A stretch of 64,000 nucleotides of DNA. Origin: Phorcus lineatus (Eukaryota; Mollusca; Gastropoda; Trochida; Trochidae). The stretch covers positions 26,819,429-26,883,428 of the forward strand of contig OV121097.1 in assembly GCA_921293015.1 (NCBI GenBank), given 5' to 3'. Position numbers and translations under genes: made by a program. Below are positions 32,938-48,245 of this stretch, one piece after another; positions within the stretch are counted from its first letter, which is position 1, and each line of letters opens with the position of its first letter. The notes below the pieces were generated by a model that did no database searches, was not told the origin of the DNA, and was given only the letters and a program-made list of their open reading frames with translations.

Positions 32938-35900
32938 GTAAGAACCCATTGATCCGAACATGGTATTTCTAGTTGATAAAGATTTAGACGAATATTTTGC
33001 TTTGATAAAGATGGAAATGTTTTCCCCCTTATTTATAAAACTAACTTGCTTTGCCAATGATATATTTGCAACGCAAGAACCTTGTTACCTTTGTTATTGA
33101 AAGAATTCTCTGATACCTTTCCCTTTTACTCCGAAAAATCTCCTTAACATCTTTATATTCTAATGCAACAACTCCAGGGACGAGACCAGGCAACTAATAC
33201 CCCTTATAAAAGAAGGAGCTTAGTCTCTACAACACTGATCTGTAGGATATGTTTAGATCTGCCCATAAAACACATATGTTTACAGTAGTAAAGATTTGAC
33301 GTCATGTTCAGTTAAATCTATTTGTTTCAGTTATAAAACCTCAATTGTGACTAATGACTATTTCGTAAATATCATTTTCTAGTATGTGGAGTCTGAGGAT
33401 TCATAAAAATTGATTATGTCGGAATTTGATTGTATCTTGAGGAATGAATAGATTATGTTGCGTCTGCAAGATCCATTTCAGATGATGGGTAAAGTAATTT
33501 CACTTGCAAGTAAAGAGTGGCGAATGGTACATCATATTAATATGAGAACTGTGCATTTTCGTTTATAACTGAAAACACTGAAATATTAGAATGAATTATA
33601 TTTTAGATGTCAGCAGAATTAGAAAAAAAACCTAGTGCAGATAACAAAAATACGGAAGGCATGAATAGCATATTTGTTGCCACACAAGCCTAAGTAATGG
33701 TGAAGTCGATTGTGGGTTTAACGCTGCTTTTCGCTTGCATCACAGCTGCAGGAAGAAAGCCCGCAACACAATTGTTGCTATGCATTCCTCATATTATGCT
33801 TGTATTAATTCAATATTGTCAATTCACAGGCACAAGATACAATATACTTGATGATCTACATATAATTCTACATCTACATTTCATATTTCATTAGGTTTAA
33901 TATAATTATCTCTGCTTAGGAACAAGACACATTTTGAATGATCTTGCAAATGTCATTTTATGAATTATGATATAAATCATAGTATAGCATATAACTATTC
34001 TGATATAAAAATTCTTATTCATGAAATATTCATTTTTGGTCTAGGTGATATCAAGTTGGGGTAAAAAATTTAATAGTTTAATTGGATAAAATTGTTATGA
34101 TACAGCTGCTGGACATCATTACTGTAACTTGGCAAAAACTTCTGTGTAAAGTTATAATTTTCAATAATTGAATTTGTCGATTTTTAACAAAATATGCATA
34201 GATATATAAAAAATATTAACGTAAACACTATCAAAATATAGGAACTAGTTTTAAAGCAATTTATATTAGGGGAATGTGATATGTTCGCACATGAAAATTC
34301 TGATATATTCTTCAATGTTGACACTTAATATATATTATCTATAGTGATAAACTGTGATAAGTGAAAGTATAAGTAAAAGATATATCTAATGTCATATAGA
34401 CATGGCACATGCTTACAAGAGAGTACGATTCAGTTTAAGCAATGCTGGATTACCTGATGACATTTTTAAAAAGCACCTGGATTTGGTCTAGGGTGTTCTC
34501 TTAAATGTAGTAGTGTATGAATTACCAAGGCATGTTATATCTAATATATAAACTGTGTCTGATATGACATGTGTTTATATTAAACTTGTCAGATGCAACT
34601 TGCATCAATTAAGCAAACATCCGTGACTATATTTGTTCAAAGTATTAGCTTGATATGTGCTTATGACCGTGAACTACAAAAATGTCATCTAAAATGAAAT
34701 TTTAAAAACTTTTTTTTAGTCGAATTAAGCTAATCCTTCTTACGTATAGATTTTAATCAAAGATGACAAGATTTTAATCTTCAACGTGTTACTTATGGTG
34801 CAAATACTTATTCAAGAATAAGTAGAGATTATTTTTCACTTCATATGTTACAATAACACTTTAACCTATTTCCATATCGAGTGTTTGTTACATGTTTAAA
34901 TTGATATCGACCATTTTTTGTTAACTTCCTTCTAAACCCACAAAACATGCAAGGACAGTTCCGAGTGTGATTAAACAGCTTTTTGTCTATTTTGCACTGT
35001 CAGCATTATCCCTTTAATTAAGTTCGCCAAAATGCCAGGGGCGTTAGTTGGCATTAAATAATGCTTGCATTCGCAGGAAACCCGCAGTTCACTATTTATG
35101 GATAATCGTAATACGTTTCATTGTGTAGGTAATATTTGAAAAATCTTACTCGTTCAAGCCCGCAGGACAAAGTTATTTATTGTACTGAATCGAACAATTT
35201 AATTTACAGAATTTCTTAAAATGATAAGAAATAATTGGGCTTGTAATTGCAAACTTCGTATCCACATTCCACAACCTATCATTTTCAAATTCATTCCTGA
35301 AATATTGGTAATTCATTTTTCTGATGAGTTACAAGATCAGAACTTAAGAAAATCTATAGCTAACACTTCTTTCAATATTCAAACACTGAAGAGTTTGTAC
35401 TCTGAAATATATGACTACGGTTCTCAAATGAAGATAATGACTTGTCATATGGAAATATCTTGAATGACAATTTGAATGAAAATGAATTTCAAGAAAAGGA
35501 ACAAGTATTGATGTATTTTGAAAACACATTTGTTTTAAATTTTGATTGGATAAATTTATTTTAATTCCAATACGAAGCAATGAGTTTTTTTTCAACAAAA
35601 ATGGTTTTATTTATTGTTTAACTTACGTACTTGTCAAAATACACTCATACTGAAAATATTGAATGAAGAAGTCACGACCTTCTCATGTTTCTACCTTTAA
35701 AATTTGTTGACTGTGGAAAAAGTTATTATTTGTCTTTCAAACTACATAAAAAGAAGTTCAAGATCGACATGCTTTAGACTGAACATGATGACAAACAAGT
35801 AAAGACATTAGGTTCACTAAACACTCTGTTATTTATCTTTTGTCTGAGCCAGGCTTCCTTGACCTTATAATGAGAGATTCATCAGAGCAAGCCCTTAAGA

Positions 35901-36406
35901 CTGCTCCCGAAACTAAAACGGAATCTCAGTCCTCAATCGCGATCTTTTTCCCTTGATCAGTGTAAATGTCAACGACAATGCATTTGTGACATTTTCACTG
36001 GCGTCGATAAGAAACATCAACAACGAATTTGTATTTCTTTCAAATTTATTTTACTTTAAACATTCACTCACGAACGTAACCAAAATAAATGCGACCTTTC
36101 TTTTGAATTAATATGCTATGGTATTAGCGAGATTGTGATAATTCCGTCCTAATGTTTTATCTTTGAAAGGTATTTTCTGAATTTGCAATTCAGCGAAATT
36201 GTGGTAATATCAGTGTTGCTGCCCTACGTTATGAATCAACGTCAACGTCTAACTAACTTGAAGATTCAAAGGAGAGTTCATTCATTCCTCTAGACACAAC
36301 CATTCTTTGGCCTCAGCTACGCAAAGTACATAAAATAAGTTTTTCATTAGCGTGTAGTCATTATAACGTTGCTGGCTTTGATCTGTCTGTAATAGAAGAC
36401 AATGGC
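32938..36406. other. Intron sequence, no gene recognised
   Basis: AT-rich intron. It includes a short frame at 33,697 whose start (MVKSIVGLTLLFACITAAG) looks like a signal peptide, but no donor or downstream exon could be paired with it. Confidence 0.4.
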
Positions 36407-36799
36407 TATGCTTAATTGGTAACCCGGCGAACTATCCGGCGTAGGCTGCCGGAAATGACGAAAGAGGCGCTTCAGGAGCACGCCGGATTCGCCGGTTTGA
36501 AATGACGGTTGAACCCGGCATACAATGGCGGACAAATATTTTTCGACTATTCAACAACTATTCTATAGTCATCATTATTTTTTTAAATAACAACTCAAAA
36601 TGATTTTTTTCGCAATATGTATAATTATTAAGAACCATCCATAACTTGATATTGACATTTAAAGTCATATTTCAAAATGTTTGAAAAATATTTAAATCAT
36701 ATAGACGCCAACATACTTGATTCAGCTTGAGCCTGTTACTGACCCGGCGTACGCCGGTTCCATGTCCCGGGTATACGCCGCTTAAACGAATCAAGCATA
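36407..36799. mobile_element. MITE-like element with TATGCTT ends and CCGGCG clusters
   Basis: Ends TATGCTTAATTGGTAACCCG / CGCCGCTTAAACGAATCAAG then CATA form imperfect inverted repeats of about 15-24 bp. Just inside both ends are GC-rich words built on CCGGCGTA / TACGCCGG, in marked contrast with the AT-rich middle. No target duplication beyond TA could be fixed. It stops 41 bp before the 30-nt exon. Confidence 0.55.
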
Positions 36800-36840
36800 C
36801 CCTTTGACCAGTAAGTTTCTGGATTGTCTTTCTTGTACAG

Positions 36841-36870
36841 CGACAAGGAATTATTTTGTAGCCAAAAAAG
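36841..36870 (+). CDS. Type I membrane protein: 30-nt microexon
   Basis: Acceptor GGATTGTCTTTCTTGTACAG, donor AAAG|GTAATT, phase 2 to phase 2. It contributes DKELFCSQK and completes a Pro codon from the exon before; the other frames would stop or break the chain. It adds a fifth Cys. It is weaker than its neighbours because it is so short, but pyrimidine tract and phase both fit. Confidence 0.6.
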
Positions 36871-39800
36871 GTAATTGCACGTGCAAATCATGCAGTCATG
36901 AACGTTTTGTAATGTTTAATGTTCAGTCGCACGTGCGTCTCGTGTAGAATCAGGGATTTTGAAATGTACAAGAAAACCCATGCGTCTGGGGATCCATAAG
37001 ACACACCTTCATTAATTTTGAGAATGTAGCCTATTGGGCTTAACGCAAAAACATTTCAACACTTTTATTCAAACACAAACGTTTTTAAATCAGCATCCTC
37101 TATTACATTTCTTTCAAATGCATAAGACATTAGGTTAATATTTTGTGTATCATCCGTTTGATATGTAATATTTAATTGAACTTATTTAGGACACTACACT
37201 TGAACTACGCTTACATCATGGCGTAATATTGGCCAACCAACTTGATGGTGTAAAAGTCATTAGGATGTCATGTACATGTACTTGTTACCGAATATAACTT
37301 TAGGAATAAAAACAGTGTGTAGGGCGGTATGAACATTTGCATCCAACTGTTTGCATTATATAATATAGTGCGATTGCCAATATTTTGGGGATATTTTGCT
37401 AATTAATTCGAATAGCTAGGATATTCTCAAAAAGTTTATTAATCCTAAAGGTAAGATATTAAACCATGTGACGTTATGAAAACCTTATATCTAACAACGT
37501 ATATATTATAGATTGACTAATGATGATATGAGAAAAATTAAACAGCTGTCATCCATGATGGAATTAACGGTACCTGACTCTGTCATTCAAATCTTAGTCT
37601 GTCAGCCAGACCCTAGATAAATGACAAAAGGAACCTTCTTAAGTCTAGAAAATATTTGCAAGTCTTGTTGCCTCAGCTCTTTGCATTGTTCAAAATCTCT
37701 TATCATTATATTTCATATCCATCATTTAAAAATGAAAGAACGTTGATAGAATTTTAGGACTCTATGTTAGTCTACAAATCTTTTATAATCTACGGAGATT
37801 TTTAATTAGGTTCTATTCAGAGCGTAAATGGGTAAAGTTTCTCTGAAATGGACTTACTTTTGCAAAAAATATAAAAAACACGATACATCGATTTGACCTA
37901 AAAATATCATGCCCAGACAGCAAATCTAGACGATTCCTCAGCAGAATTTGAAGTTTGAAATCAGTAATAAATTATTGTATTTGTATGAAACGGACAATGC
38001 AGAAATGCGTTTCAAATAACTGCGAAAACCTATAGTGAAACGTGATTCCTTTGTTTTCGGAAGACACTATCAAATGAAGCCGCCGGCTTATCGTCTAATA
38101 AAAAAAACTTACTGTGTTAATGATTGAGTCTTAGTTTGCTTATATAAGCTTTACATAGATTGATATAATTTATATGTAATTATATATATAATTATAACTT
38201 ATCGTTTTTCAAATTTGCTAATTAACCGTTTCTTATCGAAACCACAAGAGATGTACCACAGTATCTTGTATAGCAAAAGTTCTTGCTGATATGTAAAACG
38301 ACTTTCGAGCTGATATATTCCGTGTCAAATATAAATTGTGCTCTGAAGAATGGAAATATGACGTGTACGTTAAATATTCAATCTCATTTAAATAAAATCT
38401 AATATTGCTGCACTACGTTACGCAGATAATAGATCTCACTAGGCTCCTTTACTTAAGCCGTCAGGTTGACCTTTGCTTCTGTTTGACCTCCAAATCTCAT
38501 TGGCTTCTCTTCTCTTCATTGGCGCGTCTCTTGGTGGCCTTCAAAGAGATTGCATGTTATATCTCAAACAGAAGTTGAAACTCTTATAAATTTTCCATTT
38601 TACAGAGAACAAGTTGAAGTCATTTGCATATGTCTATTAATACCACTTAACCCAGCAGATTTTGTTATTACATTTCAGTCTTTGACGAAACAATGGTCAG
38701 TCTCATTAGCATATAAACGTCGCATACGACTAATATATAATTATTTAGAAAGCTTGTTAATTTGTACATGTTTTGGTTGTTTTTGATTCTCAGCATATTT
38801 ATGGTAATTTGTTTCACGAAATTTAATATTATGAAATGATTACTACAAACAAAAAGACGAAACGTTTATTCGACGTATCTGTCTCCAGAATAAGCATTTG
38901 AATTGTTACGGTTTACTAAAGGATAACGTTGAAGAATGCAGAGTTGCGAAAGATAAGTTCATAGCTTTCGATTTGACTTGTTTGTCCAACTAACCAAATG
39001 TATATAATATACATTAATTCGGGTTTATAGGCAGTTCGACATTCGGAAAACAGTCGGAAAGTTTTGGTTTCAGAGATCTGAAAAGCGTACAAGCGAAATG
39101 CAATTCGGCTGCACCATAGATAACGGGGCGAATTCGCTGACTGGCTGATTTGAATTATGTCAGAGACAAACCTGACGGCTCACGTATGGGAGCCTGGTGA
39201 GACCTACACGCGTAATGGAGTGTAGCATGTAGATTTCATTTCAATGAGACTGGTTTAATATTCTTAATATTCACTTTATTTGCTTATGATCTTTTTGAAT
39301 GATCTCCGTGATCCTTCACTACCATCCGTGAGGTAACCTTTTGATTTCCATGTATCAGTGATACTTGATAACATTATTTGCAACTTTACACCATTATCTT
39401 TAACAATGGAAAATAATGTCATTTATTACAACAACGCTGCGACTAAGTAACGAATTGAGCAGTTTAGCTTTTGTTTTCATATATGTATCATTATATGTAA
39501 AAGTACGAAATTCATTAAACATTGGACATGTTGTACCAAGAAACTGTCTTCTCATATTCACTGTGTCCGTAATCTATAGCATATTATCTCTGAACTCCTC
39601 AAGGGAATCGATTTCCTGGAATGAACCTGCCACTCAAAATGGATATTCTCCTTCTTCGCTGTCGCACATTACAAAGGATTGGTGGAGATTAGGATTAAGA
39701 CTTAGATCTTGTCACTTGTGAATATTCTTGACAAACAGTTTCTTGCTGGAATTCAAACGATCCTTTCTTGATTTTGAAATACGAATACCGAAAATACAAA

Positions 39801-42246
39801 CAAAAGCCTTCTAGGTAAAAATATATATATTTTTAGAAAATTTTGTTTTTATTTTTATGTTAATTCTTAGGGTTTTGATTTTACGGATATCGGTAAATAT
39901 TTACTGTAACTTACCGGTTATTGCAAATTTGCGATATGGCTTCAATTAAATGTATTTCCTGGATTCATGATCTCATTATCATCAAGGGTGATTGATTGAT
40001 TGTTATTTTTTATTTATACATATGTATTCCTCGTATTTTCTTTACGCCCTTCAATCGCCAAAACCAAACAACTTCAGACTTTCCAAATCGATTGTACAGA
40101 TAAGATGTACTATATTACAATGCTTTCAAATCAAATCATTTCCTAGGTAAACATACATGTAATTTCAACTTTTACGATCTCCAATTCAATTTATACTACA
40201 AAACGTTAGACCGAAAATGTCGCCCACGGTAAGTCGCATACTAACTATACTGTCCTATGGGGTCGAGACAGAGTCTCCCGACCTAACCTTAGTGTTTAGC
40301 CGCTCTTCAGTGAACCATCCAACTGCACTCAAGAGGGACAAAAATAAGAGACTGCAGCTTTCACTAAGCACTATGTTAAATATGATAGATAGCTGTACCC
40401 TCATGCTGCCACTTGGTTATTGAACAATATTGCTATATTTTGTCTCTTGCCTGCAGTATGAGCGAGATTTTGAAACTTTTACTGACATTTTTACAAGGGT
40501 TTAAAGTCATAGCCTAACTAAACTGAACTAATTATTCTTCACGAACAAAATCTGATCACTAACACAAATATTTCCTGTCGCATTTGCAAAGATTTTCATT
40601 TTTATGCCCGTTTTAAAGTTTTGGATGAAGCAGCTTATTGGCGTATGCCGTTTCAGACCGATGAGGTACCGAATCAAGTGCATTCCCATCGCGAGTACGA
40701 AACACCGGAAATCTAGTCATCGCAGCGCCGATACTTACATGTATGACAGACGCATTCTTCACTGACTTTACCACCTTTTTGTTATTTCTGTATTTGAAAA
40801 GCGTAAGCTATTAGCTATTTTCATCGGATATTCAGCTGGGAAATTTTATGTGTTTTTCGTCACGGCCTTAGCGAAATGACGTGGTAAGGACTAACGCTCG
40901 CAAAAAACATAATATTCGGGTAGGGTAGGGTAGTTTGAACTTCATTATTGAGGGCTAGAATGCCTGCAGAGTTCTAAAAATTGTTGCAAACGTCAGGGGA
41001 AAGATTTCTGTGAGTGGTGAACTTATTTACAATTATTTATTACATTACATTTACATTTATTACAATTTACCCTGCAAAAATGAGACTATGACTTTAAATA
41101 TCTGAGAGCATCGTGCATGATCATTTTGATCTTATGTATGCCATGAGAATATGTCAAAAGTCAACAGAAGTTATGTTCTTCAGCTCCCGTGACATACATA
41201 GAGGATACTGATACTAAACGACCTTCATTTAATACTATCTTTATTAAACGAGATAATGATTTCGTATAAAACGAGCGAAAGCCAATCTAATACCATATCA
41301 TTCACGAATTTGATCCAAATAGTATTGAATGGTAGGAATTGTAGTACTCTGTTTAATACTCGTCCTTATAAACCAAGCCTGATTGCCGATATGACCCGAA
41401 ACTAACGTATTCGCGACATCCATGTGACGACGGTGCTAACATTATGACGTCACAACTACTTGCTTGATGTCGTTCAAGATTTATTCTGTAAAAAAACTTT
41501 TTTTATTTCCTCTTGATCAGTTATTTATCTTTGTTCTCGAAAATGTATTTTTATTGTGAGATAGATACAGAAAGACTAAGATAAAGACATAATTATAGCT
41601 TAGTATATATCGAAGAATGATATCTATTCTTTTCCTTTTACATTCTGATTCTTAACAACTTTAATTTCACTATTATTACCATGCCTTTGTAAAGCAGGAA
41701 TTAAAGACTTGAAATTGTTTATGTTATTTGCATGATCATACGCATGAGAGGAAAATTTTATACGTAATAATTCAATTGTGCACCAATGCACATGTCGCCA
41801 TTTCGTAGCCTCCATGTCCTATGCACGAGTTCTCTTATTTTGTCACCCTTGAAGTCTTTCATGACGTCACTGAAGTTTGTGAGTCATTTCAATGATGTAT
41901 GTATGTATGTATGTTTATACATATAGTGTATAATGTTATTGATCAATTCGAGGTATAAGGCGGGTAAAAACGAACATGAGACACTCAAAAATGTAACTTT
42001 TGCAAAAGTTGTATCATTCTCTACATAAGGTACCACATATATATATAAAATCACATTCGTTTCGTAAAAGGCATTATATATCTGAGAGCAACATACATGA
42101 TCATTGTGATCTTATGTAGTCACGAGAAGAACACAAGTCGACAGAACGTTATGTTCTTTAGTTCCCTTTACTTACATTGTATTCTTCTTAAACGATCAAA
42201 ATCCATAAGAATCGATCTTGAGTGTTTTTAATATACCCTTCCCGTG

Positions 42247-42512
42247 GTTGAACGATGTGAAGTGAGGTGATTTGGGGCCTTACGCCGCTTTCAAGAGTAT
42301 TTCACTGATATTACGGGTGAAAGCCCGCAATGTTGATATGCATTTCGGTGAAACCTGTCTTCATCGACTGAAACTAGCGAAATTGCGCTGAAATTAAGTG
42401 TAGCATTACACCCAAACGTTGTACAACAGTTCTCTACTGCAGACAAAATTGCCGAGTCCCTGGCGGGATTCGAACCAAAGACTTCTTGTTGTTGAACCAC
42501 GTTGATACGATT
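42247..42512 (-). mobile_element. tRNA-derived SINE with mollusc-type tail, near complete
   Basis: Read on the minus strand: a B box TTTGGTTCGAATCCCGCCAG, GGCAATTTTGTCTGCAGTAGA, a body with GTTTGGGTGTAATGC and AATTTCAGCGCAATTTCGCT, then GAAATACTCTTGAAAGCGGC followed by GTAAGGCCC and CACCTCACTTCAC. Same order and spacing as the copy at 54,089. The A-box half of the tRNA head is degenerate. Amplified by LINE machinery (known for the class). Confidence 0.88.
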
Positions 42513-45500
42513 CTTCGTTGATATTTGTGACGTTCTGAGGACGAAGTTTCACTGGAATATTGTTAGATATCGTCTTGTATTGTGCCTTTCAGCATAACGA
42601 GAGTGTTTAGATACTTCTTTAATATCTTATTTTAACATGTCAAATTTTAAATTCAGTCATATTTACCAAAAGGCTACAGTCTGTAGTTCGATCAACTCAA
42701 AGCTTGATATATATTGTGAAAAGAATGCTTTAAAAACGGTGTTCATTCAATACGAAATATACCATGCAATAGGGAAATCAGCTATGACAGCCGTATTGCA
42801 TGCCTATTGCTATTTTAAACTCAGATAGATGATAACTAGAATTGTCTATTGTCTATTCTTTAAGAATACATTCGATGCTAATTTACTCGTAGCTTTGAAT
42901 GTTCTTATTACTCAGAAATAATTAGATAAATGACATTACGGATTGATCACCATGAATAAAGACCCTTTCCATATACCTATTTTCTTATCGAGCTCTTTCT
43001 TTACAATACTAGAAAGATCCTCTGGCATCGCTTCATGTTAAGCCCAGCCACGGATGAGCTTATCGTGCTTATCAATTATAAGTTGACATGATAAATCCCA
43101 ATGTGGTCTTTTTCTGCTCAGCTGGTTACCATACAGGCAGCAATGTATTCCCTTGGGATTTATACGCTACTGTTACTTTGTGCCTTGAGCCTTCTTAAGT
43201 AGTTCAGAAGAACAATTTATCTTCTCTAAGAAATTAGGAAGTATAATGTATTTTCTTTACTTTTTTAGAATGTTGATATTTAAGATTTTTTCTTAATGGC
43301 TTCATTGTCTATTAGTCGACTGGTATGTGTCGTGAATGAATGGTTACATTTGTAAGACTTGTTCTCGGTAGATTACATTTGTAATAATTCATCTCAGTAG
43401 AAAATTTCTACATCAAATGAAGTGCAAATTGTAGATATATCCATAATTGAACTATCACATTGATATCATGTTGAAGTAAACAGTGGACAATGGCATGACG
43501 TGAAAAGCCTTTGACGTCACGTCACAACACAATGACGTACATACATGTAGGTGTTTAAACCAAATAGGCTGCTCTAAACGTAAAAGGTGGAAATATGACA
43601 AAGCCTTTTGTCATTGAAACGAGAAAACCATATTTCACGTAATCAATTAGAAAACCCCTATCTTAACCGATAGAAAATAATAGTTATCAAATACATTTTC
43701 CCTATCATTACTATAACAGGTAATTTTTAAATGTGTCTAAAATAACCCCATTTGAAAGTGAGAAGATGAAAGCGATTTACCTAACCATGTTTTCAAAATG
43801 CTAGACATTATAAATGGCCATATACGAATTGATAATATATCTTTAATGTTCCCTTTAACGTTTGTAAAATTACCTATAATAACTAACAGTTCCACTGTGA
43901 TTGCTCTATTTTGTCATTACATATTCCAAACTCTAAAAGGTGGACGGCAACACCGGAAAACATATGATACAATCACTATACCTTTTTTGGGTTAAATACT
44001 CAACAACAAAGAGTGTAACAAAATAAAATTTCTGCAAAAAGAAAATCACCGGAAGGAATATGTCTGGGTCACTGTGATATTGATATTGTTGAAAGCTTTT
44101 TGGTCATATTCTTTGTATAATTTAGGTAAAATATATCTCTGTGTCTAGCCGGAAGACTAACGTTCAAAGGATTTAGCCCGAAGCAAGTGTAGATGTTGGA
44201 GAACATTACCGATTATAATATATATAAAAAAATATTTTCTGAAAATTCTTTTTCTTAGACAAGTACATTTATCCTACTTCTGAGAAAACTCCAATCATAT
44301 TTATATCAGTGCTTTTAAATACTATACAGATCTTAACTTACCCCCTTCGTTCTTACTTTTGTATCAAATAACTCGAAGCCTCCCTATGAATGGAATTATA
44401 ATGACTTTATGTCATAATTTACTCATGATCATTATGTGTGTCATTAAATCATTTCATTAGGATCGATGTAGGTGTAAAACATTCACATTTACATTTTTCA
44501 TTTGAAACATACCTCCAAATGAATTTGTATCCAAGTGCTCTTTTGAAAGGAGTTGTGCTTTTTTTAAAAAGCAATTTGCCCTGCCCTTTTTCCAACCTCG
44601 GGGAAACACAAATACACCAATATACTTAAAATATATCTAGGCCTGTATTCGTTTAAGAAAAGAATCTTCGACCTTATAATTACATATTTTGATGAAAGTA
44701 ACATTTTAAAAATGAAATCGAAATACTAATCAGTTTTTTTGGAAAGATTTATTTCTTCAAATTTACCCCAATAAACGTTAATTTATGGCTAATGTATAAT
44801 CCTTAGTTGGTCAAAACATATCATTATTCAACCTATCATTCGGATTCGTGGAGGGAAAAAAACCTCTTGCGACTGTTTTTGTGTAAATACCGTTTAAACA
44901 TTTGCGGTGGGGAAATGGATTCGTATTTCTTAGCCAACCATGTTACGTTCGTTAGAAACTGCTTCCTTTAATCTATAGACATTGTCAAGCAATTGAAATT
45001 TTTTTCTTTGAAATCTATCATAAAAACATGCTACTGTTCCTTTAAATCTTTTTAAATATTCATCTTCTATCTCAGTCATATTATGGAGAAGATGCAAAGT
45101 TCTTATTGAAACATAAACGTTCGACATTTACATGACATATTTGTTTACAAATTGGCCATCGTGAAATGTCAAGTCCATAGAAGTTCCTTTAATATCCGTA
45201 GAGAATCCATATTTTGACAAGCCATCTTATGGTATAAAGTTTGGTTTTAGCTTGAGAATGACATAAGGTTTCTTTTAATCTTTGTTATGCAAAATCTTAC
45301 TGCTGATGACGTCTTTGGGCTGTTCGCGAGTGCTTAATCTTCTTTATCCAAAAATTGACTTAAATATGCTTTAAGCTTTGCCCCAGTTTCAAGCTTTTCA
45401 TCATTTGTGTTGCTGAATATCCTACCATGGCTAGGTACCTATTCATAAACGATGATGATAGTTATAGGATTCACTTAATTTAACTAATTTGAGCTTATCT

Positions 45501-47085
45501 GACATAAAGACACGGTTGGTTTATGTCATGACAGGGCGGTATCCATCCGTCCCTAAACTTTTCACTACAAGGTTTTTTCTTCTCCAGAACCACTGACTCA
45601 AGAAATCGGAAATTTTATGTACAGTCTCTTTGACTAATAAGGTTTTTTAATTATAGAGCAGATGAACCTGTGCCTCCTAGTAAGGGCCACCGTAGCCACG
45701 CCTAAACACCTGTTGTCATCTTCCTCTCCAGAAGCAAGAGGCCAAGAAAGCTGAAGCCTTATCTGATAGGGACACCTTCTTAAAGCCACTGAAGCCAACC
45801 CTTAACTTTTTTTCATCTCCTTTTCCTAAAGCAAAATGCCTAGAAAACTGAAAACTTGTGTACATGTTCTCCAGCTGAGGATTGTGATAAATGGATTCTA
45901 AGAATCTGTTGCAGCTAATAAAGTCACACTGTGACCATTTGTATAATACATTATAAATTTAGATAGCCCGATGTGAAAACACTGTAAACATGAGCAATTA
46001 AGGAATCAATCAGTATTTCACCAACAGGAAATGTGCTAAGTTTTATTTCTGGATAAAACCTACTTGTTATTAAATTATCTACTGGTTCACACTCTTGCTC
46101 ATCTTTAAAACTAACTTTTTTATGTTCATGAATGGTAAATCTTACCATTTTGACACTTTTTGTCAATTCATATTACAGGTTATAGCTTCTTTTTTTTTTT
46201 TTAAAGAATTGCATATGTAACTGCTATTAGTTTTTTTTTTCACTCAGCGAGTTAAACCCTTTCTCGTATTTGGTCCTTTTCTGGACATTTCATTTTCAGA
46301 TTATTATTGTACTTCTAAACCGCAACTCAAAAATATAAAACTACGTTTTAAACTTTACAACACACAAAATTTTTCAAATTATTTCACTTGACATAAAGTG
46401 TGAAGCAGACAAGCAGCTGTGTAGCAACTAAAAACTGAAATCGCTTTTGCCATTTACACTATTGTGTAGCGATGGTATTATCAAAGCAACTGGTAATAAT
46501 CGATTCAAAATGTATGAAGTTTTCAATGCCTATGAAGTGGTTAATTAACGAGACACTAACAGCGTTGTGATAATGTAATTATATATGACATGCCCAGCAA
46601 AGAAAATAATCGATTCGCAACGAAAGGGATAGAAACCTATACATTTATAGACGAAATCGCATCATAAGTTAGAGACACGGAACGAAAAGTTACGAAAAAC
46701 CAGCAATTATGTCCTCAGACAAAGCAATGCATTGAGGCCATCGTTATTTCCAGAATATTCTTCGGCTGACATTACATAGTGTCTCCTCATAGCAAGCCTA
46801 TTTACAATGTACATACAAACTGATTACAAACCGACTTTAGAGCATGTTGCATAGATTATCTAGGTATTCAGAAAACTTGTTTATAAACACAGCGAGTTGA
46901 CGTTACATCTTTTTTTAATTCTGATTTATCATACCCAAAATCACCCTTTCTCATCCTCTGAATATTCTCAATAGAATATTATCCTTATTATTCCTTCTGG
47001 AATCGATTTACTTGGCGCACTGACAATATCCATTATATAATAATATCAGACGGATAGAGCTGGATTAATCTCGATCAAATCATTG

Positions 47086-47562
47086 TTAAAGAGCCACTCC
47101 GTGATTTTCATAGCATATTATTTACCTTTGATTCGAACCATAATGTCATATGTGGTGATATAAAATCAAAACATCCTAATTTTTCATGTCCAAAAGACAT
47201 ATATATGACAACAATTGGTTTTCCATGAAAATCTAAAAACAGCCTTATAAATTCACAGATGTGTAGGTATCACGTCCAATATACATGGATACTAGTTTTA
47301 TTACCTAACAAACACTATCAACTCCTAACTGCCCTCCTGGCTGATTAAGATATGTCTCCAAAATTACGTTTGACCATTTGACGCGCGCCACTGTCCGGTT
47401 TTCGATCATAATTACGTCGTTCTACCTTCATATTGTCACTGTATTTAACCAATAAGCTTTAAAATATGTCTTTTTGGTAACAGTCGATACTTTGCGATCA
47501 AATGACACCATTGATTAAGTTTGGCATATAAGACTCCAACAACTCACGAAGTGGCTCTTTAA
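47086..47562 (-). mobile_element. TTAA-flanked MITE, family B, complete copy
   Basis: 477 bp with ends TTAAAGAGCCACTCCGTGA / TCACGAAGTGGCTCTTTAA, TTAA on both sides, no coding capacity. On the minus strand its core TGATCGAAAACCGGACAGTG, GCGCGCGTCAAA, TCAAACGTAATTTTGGA, CATATCT aligns with the core of family A, though ends and flanking halves differ, so A and B are branches of one group. Confidence 0.92.
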
Positions 47563-48245
47563 TGTCGAAATACTTATTATTTCTAGCCTAAACGAGGGAA
47601 CGTTTGCTTAACGAAAAAAGAGAACTAATTGTAAAATTGATTTGTATTTGGATCCATATTTATATACACTTTTTTAGTTTGCAATTTGAAAATATAGGAA
47701 AGATTTGAAAAACCAATTTATGATTGCTTTACCTACGTCAATGGATTTAAAATGTTGAAATTACTAATGGACAAGCCTACACAATATTCACAAAATTTGC
47801 ACATTTCAGAGAATTTATGATATATTTAATACGTACAGGAACATCATAGGGCTTTTTTATGGACGTTTTTATTGACGCACTGAACACGTCACAAGCGTGA
47901 TATACGTCACAGTGAAACAGTTCGATGACTGACACTAAAACACAGGAAGTTGGCTACAAGTAAACTGTTTGAATGCTCAGAGCCTTAAGTTCAAATTGGT
48001 TAAACCTTGACTCGTCTCCAATATATTGTTATATCGTCTTAAGCTTTAGGACACAAGAATTGAAAACAACAGATGAAAAGTATTTTACACTTAAAGTAAT
48101 CGGCACAATTATGACAATTAACAAGGTCAAAGAGTCAACGTTTTAGTCACAGTTCACTAATAATGTAGTTTGATCCACTCAGTGAAAAAAAATCTAACAA
48201 CGTGAAACAGATCCGAGTTTTAAAAACGCATAACGCCTTTATAAT

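Noticed and set aside
33697-33894. Signal-peptide-like start MVKSIVGLTLLFACITAAG inside an intron
   Set aside because: The frame soon becomes hydrophobic low-information sequence, and no donor or further exon could be linked to it.
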